NCBI RefSeq assembly: GCF_040833955.1 | Contig: NZ_CP162133.1 | Location: 1,448,001-1,512,000, forward strand | DNA length: 64,000 nt | Reading direction: 5' to 3' | From: Leptospira sp. WS60.C2 | Lineage (GTDB): Bacteria > Spirochaetota > Leptospiria > Leptospirales > Leptospiraceae | Part shown: piece after piece, positions 62,682 through 64,000 of the stretch | Position numbering within the stretch: the stretch's first letter is position 1 | Layout: the number at the start of each line of letters is the position of its first letter | Translations under genes and position numbers: made by a program | Notes under the pieces: model-generated | What the model was told of the DNA's origin: nothing | The model's database searches: none | Seen by the model: only the letters and a program-made list of their open reading frames with translations

Positions 62682-64000
62682 TGTCTGAATTAACAATAAA
62701 TATCATAAGAAAATCCAGATTTCAGGAAATTTATTCCAAATTATTCACTGAGGAAATAAATGAAGAATCCGAGTTTCAATCAATATTAACAATCGGACTA
62801 CTTTTCCTAAATTCAGACAATTACTTAATCTCTCAACTAGGCTATAGAATTTTGATTAGGTATTCTATACTTAGCAAAAATACAATTCCGTTATATGAGG
62901 TTAGTTCAGCATTAAATTTTACTCCAATAAACAAGCTACTTGAAAATAAAATATCTGATTTTGAAACAGCCGATAGCTTTTACAAAACTTTTTTATCTTC
63001 ATCCTTTGAGTTTTTTAGAGATAAAGATACATATTTAACAGCTGAACAATTAAATTTAAAGAATTTTTACATTGAAAAAATTAATCAATCGCTAGCGATA
63101 GTTGCACCTACCTCATATGGAAAATCCGAATTAATAATTTCTACTATTTCTTTAAGTCCCAAGAAAAACATATGTATATTAGTCCCTACCAAGGCTCTTC
63201 TTGCACAAATCAAAAGTAGGATCATTTCTTCGAAGGATTTTAAACAAAGTCATAAAGTAATAACTCATCCTGATTCATATAAAAAAATAGATCTGAAATA
63301 TGTCGCAATTTTTACTCAGGAAAGGTTGATTCAGTTTTTGGAAACATATAAGGAGTTTAGGTTTGATATTATTGTAATTGATGAAGCCCATAATTTATTG
63401 GAAAGGAATGATAGAAGCGAAACGCTATCCTTAGCTCTAGCTCTCCTAGAAAAAAGAAACAAGAGTTCTATCTTCAAATTTCTTACACCCTTTTTAGTTG
63501 ATTCAAATAATTTGCAAATATATAATACAAATTATTCCCTAATTGAATATAAAATAAATGAAAAAGTAAAAATAGAAAAGTATTATTTGATTGATTTCAA
63601 TAAAAACGGAAATTTAAAAATATATGATCAATTTTTGGATTGTTTTTTTGCCCTAGATAAAAGTTTCGATGACTACTTCCAGTTTTTGAAATCAAAGAGT
63701 TCGAAAAAGAATATAATTTATTTTAATGTTCCTTCGGATATTGAGAATTTTGCAGAGGCTTTAGTCGATACAATTCCCAAAGTCTCTAATGAGGAGATAG
63801 AGAAAGCATGCAAAGATCTTGCAAGGTTTATACACAAAGAATATAATTTAATTAAAGCGTTGGAAACTGGGATTGTTTACCATCATGGATCAGTACCAGA
63901 TTCAATTCGTCTATATGTAGAAAATCTATATTCAAAAATTACTGACATCAAATACATCGTGACAAGCAGTACATTATTGGAGGGAGTTAATATACCTGGA
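62678..64000 (+). CDS. hamB: Hachiman system HamB helicase, C-terminus cut off
   Basis: 441 codons without a stop run off the right edge. After a 140-residue N-terminal region comes an SF2 helicase: Walker A APTSYGKSE (Lys 149), LVPTKALLAQI, DEAH in VIDEAHN (235-238), VYHHGSVPDSIR and TSSTLLEGVNIPG, the last typical of Ski2-like/HamB helicases. The ATG overlaps the hamA stop as ATGA, and an ATG one codon on is an alternative. HamB is thought to hold HamA on intact DNA and release it upon DNA damage or invasion. Confidence 0.87.
   Translation, partial: MMSELTINIIRKSRFQEIYSKLFTEEINEESEFQSILTIGLLFLNSDNYLISQLGYRILIRYSILSKNTIPLYEVSSALNFTPINKLLENKISDFETADSFYKTFLSSSFEFFRDKDTYLTAEQLNLKNFYIEKINQSLAIVAPTSYGKSELIISTISLSPKKNICILVPTKALLAQIKSRIISSKDFKQSHKVITHPDSYKKIDLKYVAIFTQERLIQFLETYKEFRFDIIVIDEAHNLLERNDRSETLSLALALLEKRNKSSIFKFLTPFLVDSNNLQIYNTNYSLIEYKINEKVKIEKYYLIDFNKNGNLKIYDQFLDCFFALDKSFDDYFQFLKSKSSKKNIIYFNVPSDIENFAEALVDTIPKVSNEEIEKACKDLARFIHKEYNLIKALETGIVYHHGSVPDSIRLYVENLYSKITDIKYIVTSSTLLEGVNIPG

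Overview
The window looks like a chromosomal segment of a Leptospira species, probably from the saprophytic side of the genus. This rests on spirochaete-style lipoprotein signal peptides (for example LVSVVAC and SILVNC), a TRAP-transporter pair of TatT lipoprotein and DctP receptor as known from spirochaetes, a patatin/FadL/M48/CHASE2-cyclase gene neighbourhood, and moderately AT-rich DNA. No rRNA, tRNA or CRISPR array was recognised. The species call is inference.

Positions 1-31152 are ordinary, tightly packed chromosome. In order there are: TRAP transporter genes (dctP cut by the left edge); a DedA plus lipoprotein pair; dGTPase; a GST; argC with a nucleoside-phosphorylase-like gene; a three-gene redox/sensor cluster (histidine kinase, c-type-heme lipoprotein, hybrid histidine kinase); an outer-membrane barrel; a VOC protein; a minus-strand operon of half-size permease, ABC ATPase, ROK kinase, HIT protein, YbhN-type flippase-like protein and lipocalin; a TPR protein with a decayed Mrr-type nuclease domain; ruvA; an NlpC/P60 hydrolase; a patatin; a FadL-type porin; a large lipoprotein; an M48 protease; a CHASE2 adenylate cyclase; and a chemotaxis receptor.

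At 31159 the character changes abruptly. Two 67-bp direct repeats flank a GC-rich non-coding block. From there to the right edge the DNA is AT-rich accessory sequence. It opens with a three-gene module (IS1595/ISXO2-like transposase, HNH-like protein without its first His, unknown protein). Next comes a minus-strand four-gene operon (ankyrin protein, agmatine-deiminase family enzyme, beta-CASP-like metallo-hydrolase, PD-(D/E)XK protein), divergent from a PcfJ-domain protein. From about 40.5 to 51.5 kb are small unknown genes, two HTH regulators (one beside a perfect 16-bp palindrome and a consensus promoter), a prim-pol-type replication protein, a short tyrosine recombinase and a PP2A-like phosphatase. 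These look like the remains or body of an integrative or plasmid-like element.

From 52 kb to the right edge is an anti-phage block. A type I restriction-modification operon hsdM-hsdS-hsdR continues into a HEPN-motif protein and an 855-residue PrrC/RloC-like ATPase with a CxxC hook. Divergent from it is a Hachiman pair, hamA and hamB, the latter cut by the right edge.

The best candidates for an undescribed system are the ankyrin/deiminase/metallo-hydrolase/nuclease operon (34397-38067), the HEPN plus RloC-like extension of the hsd operon (52258-55638), and the transposase/HNH-like/unknown module (31652-33951).
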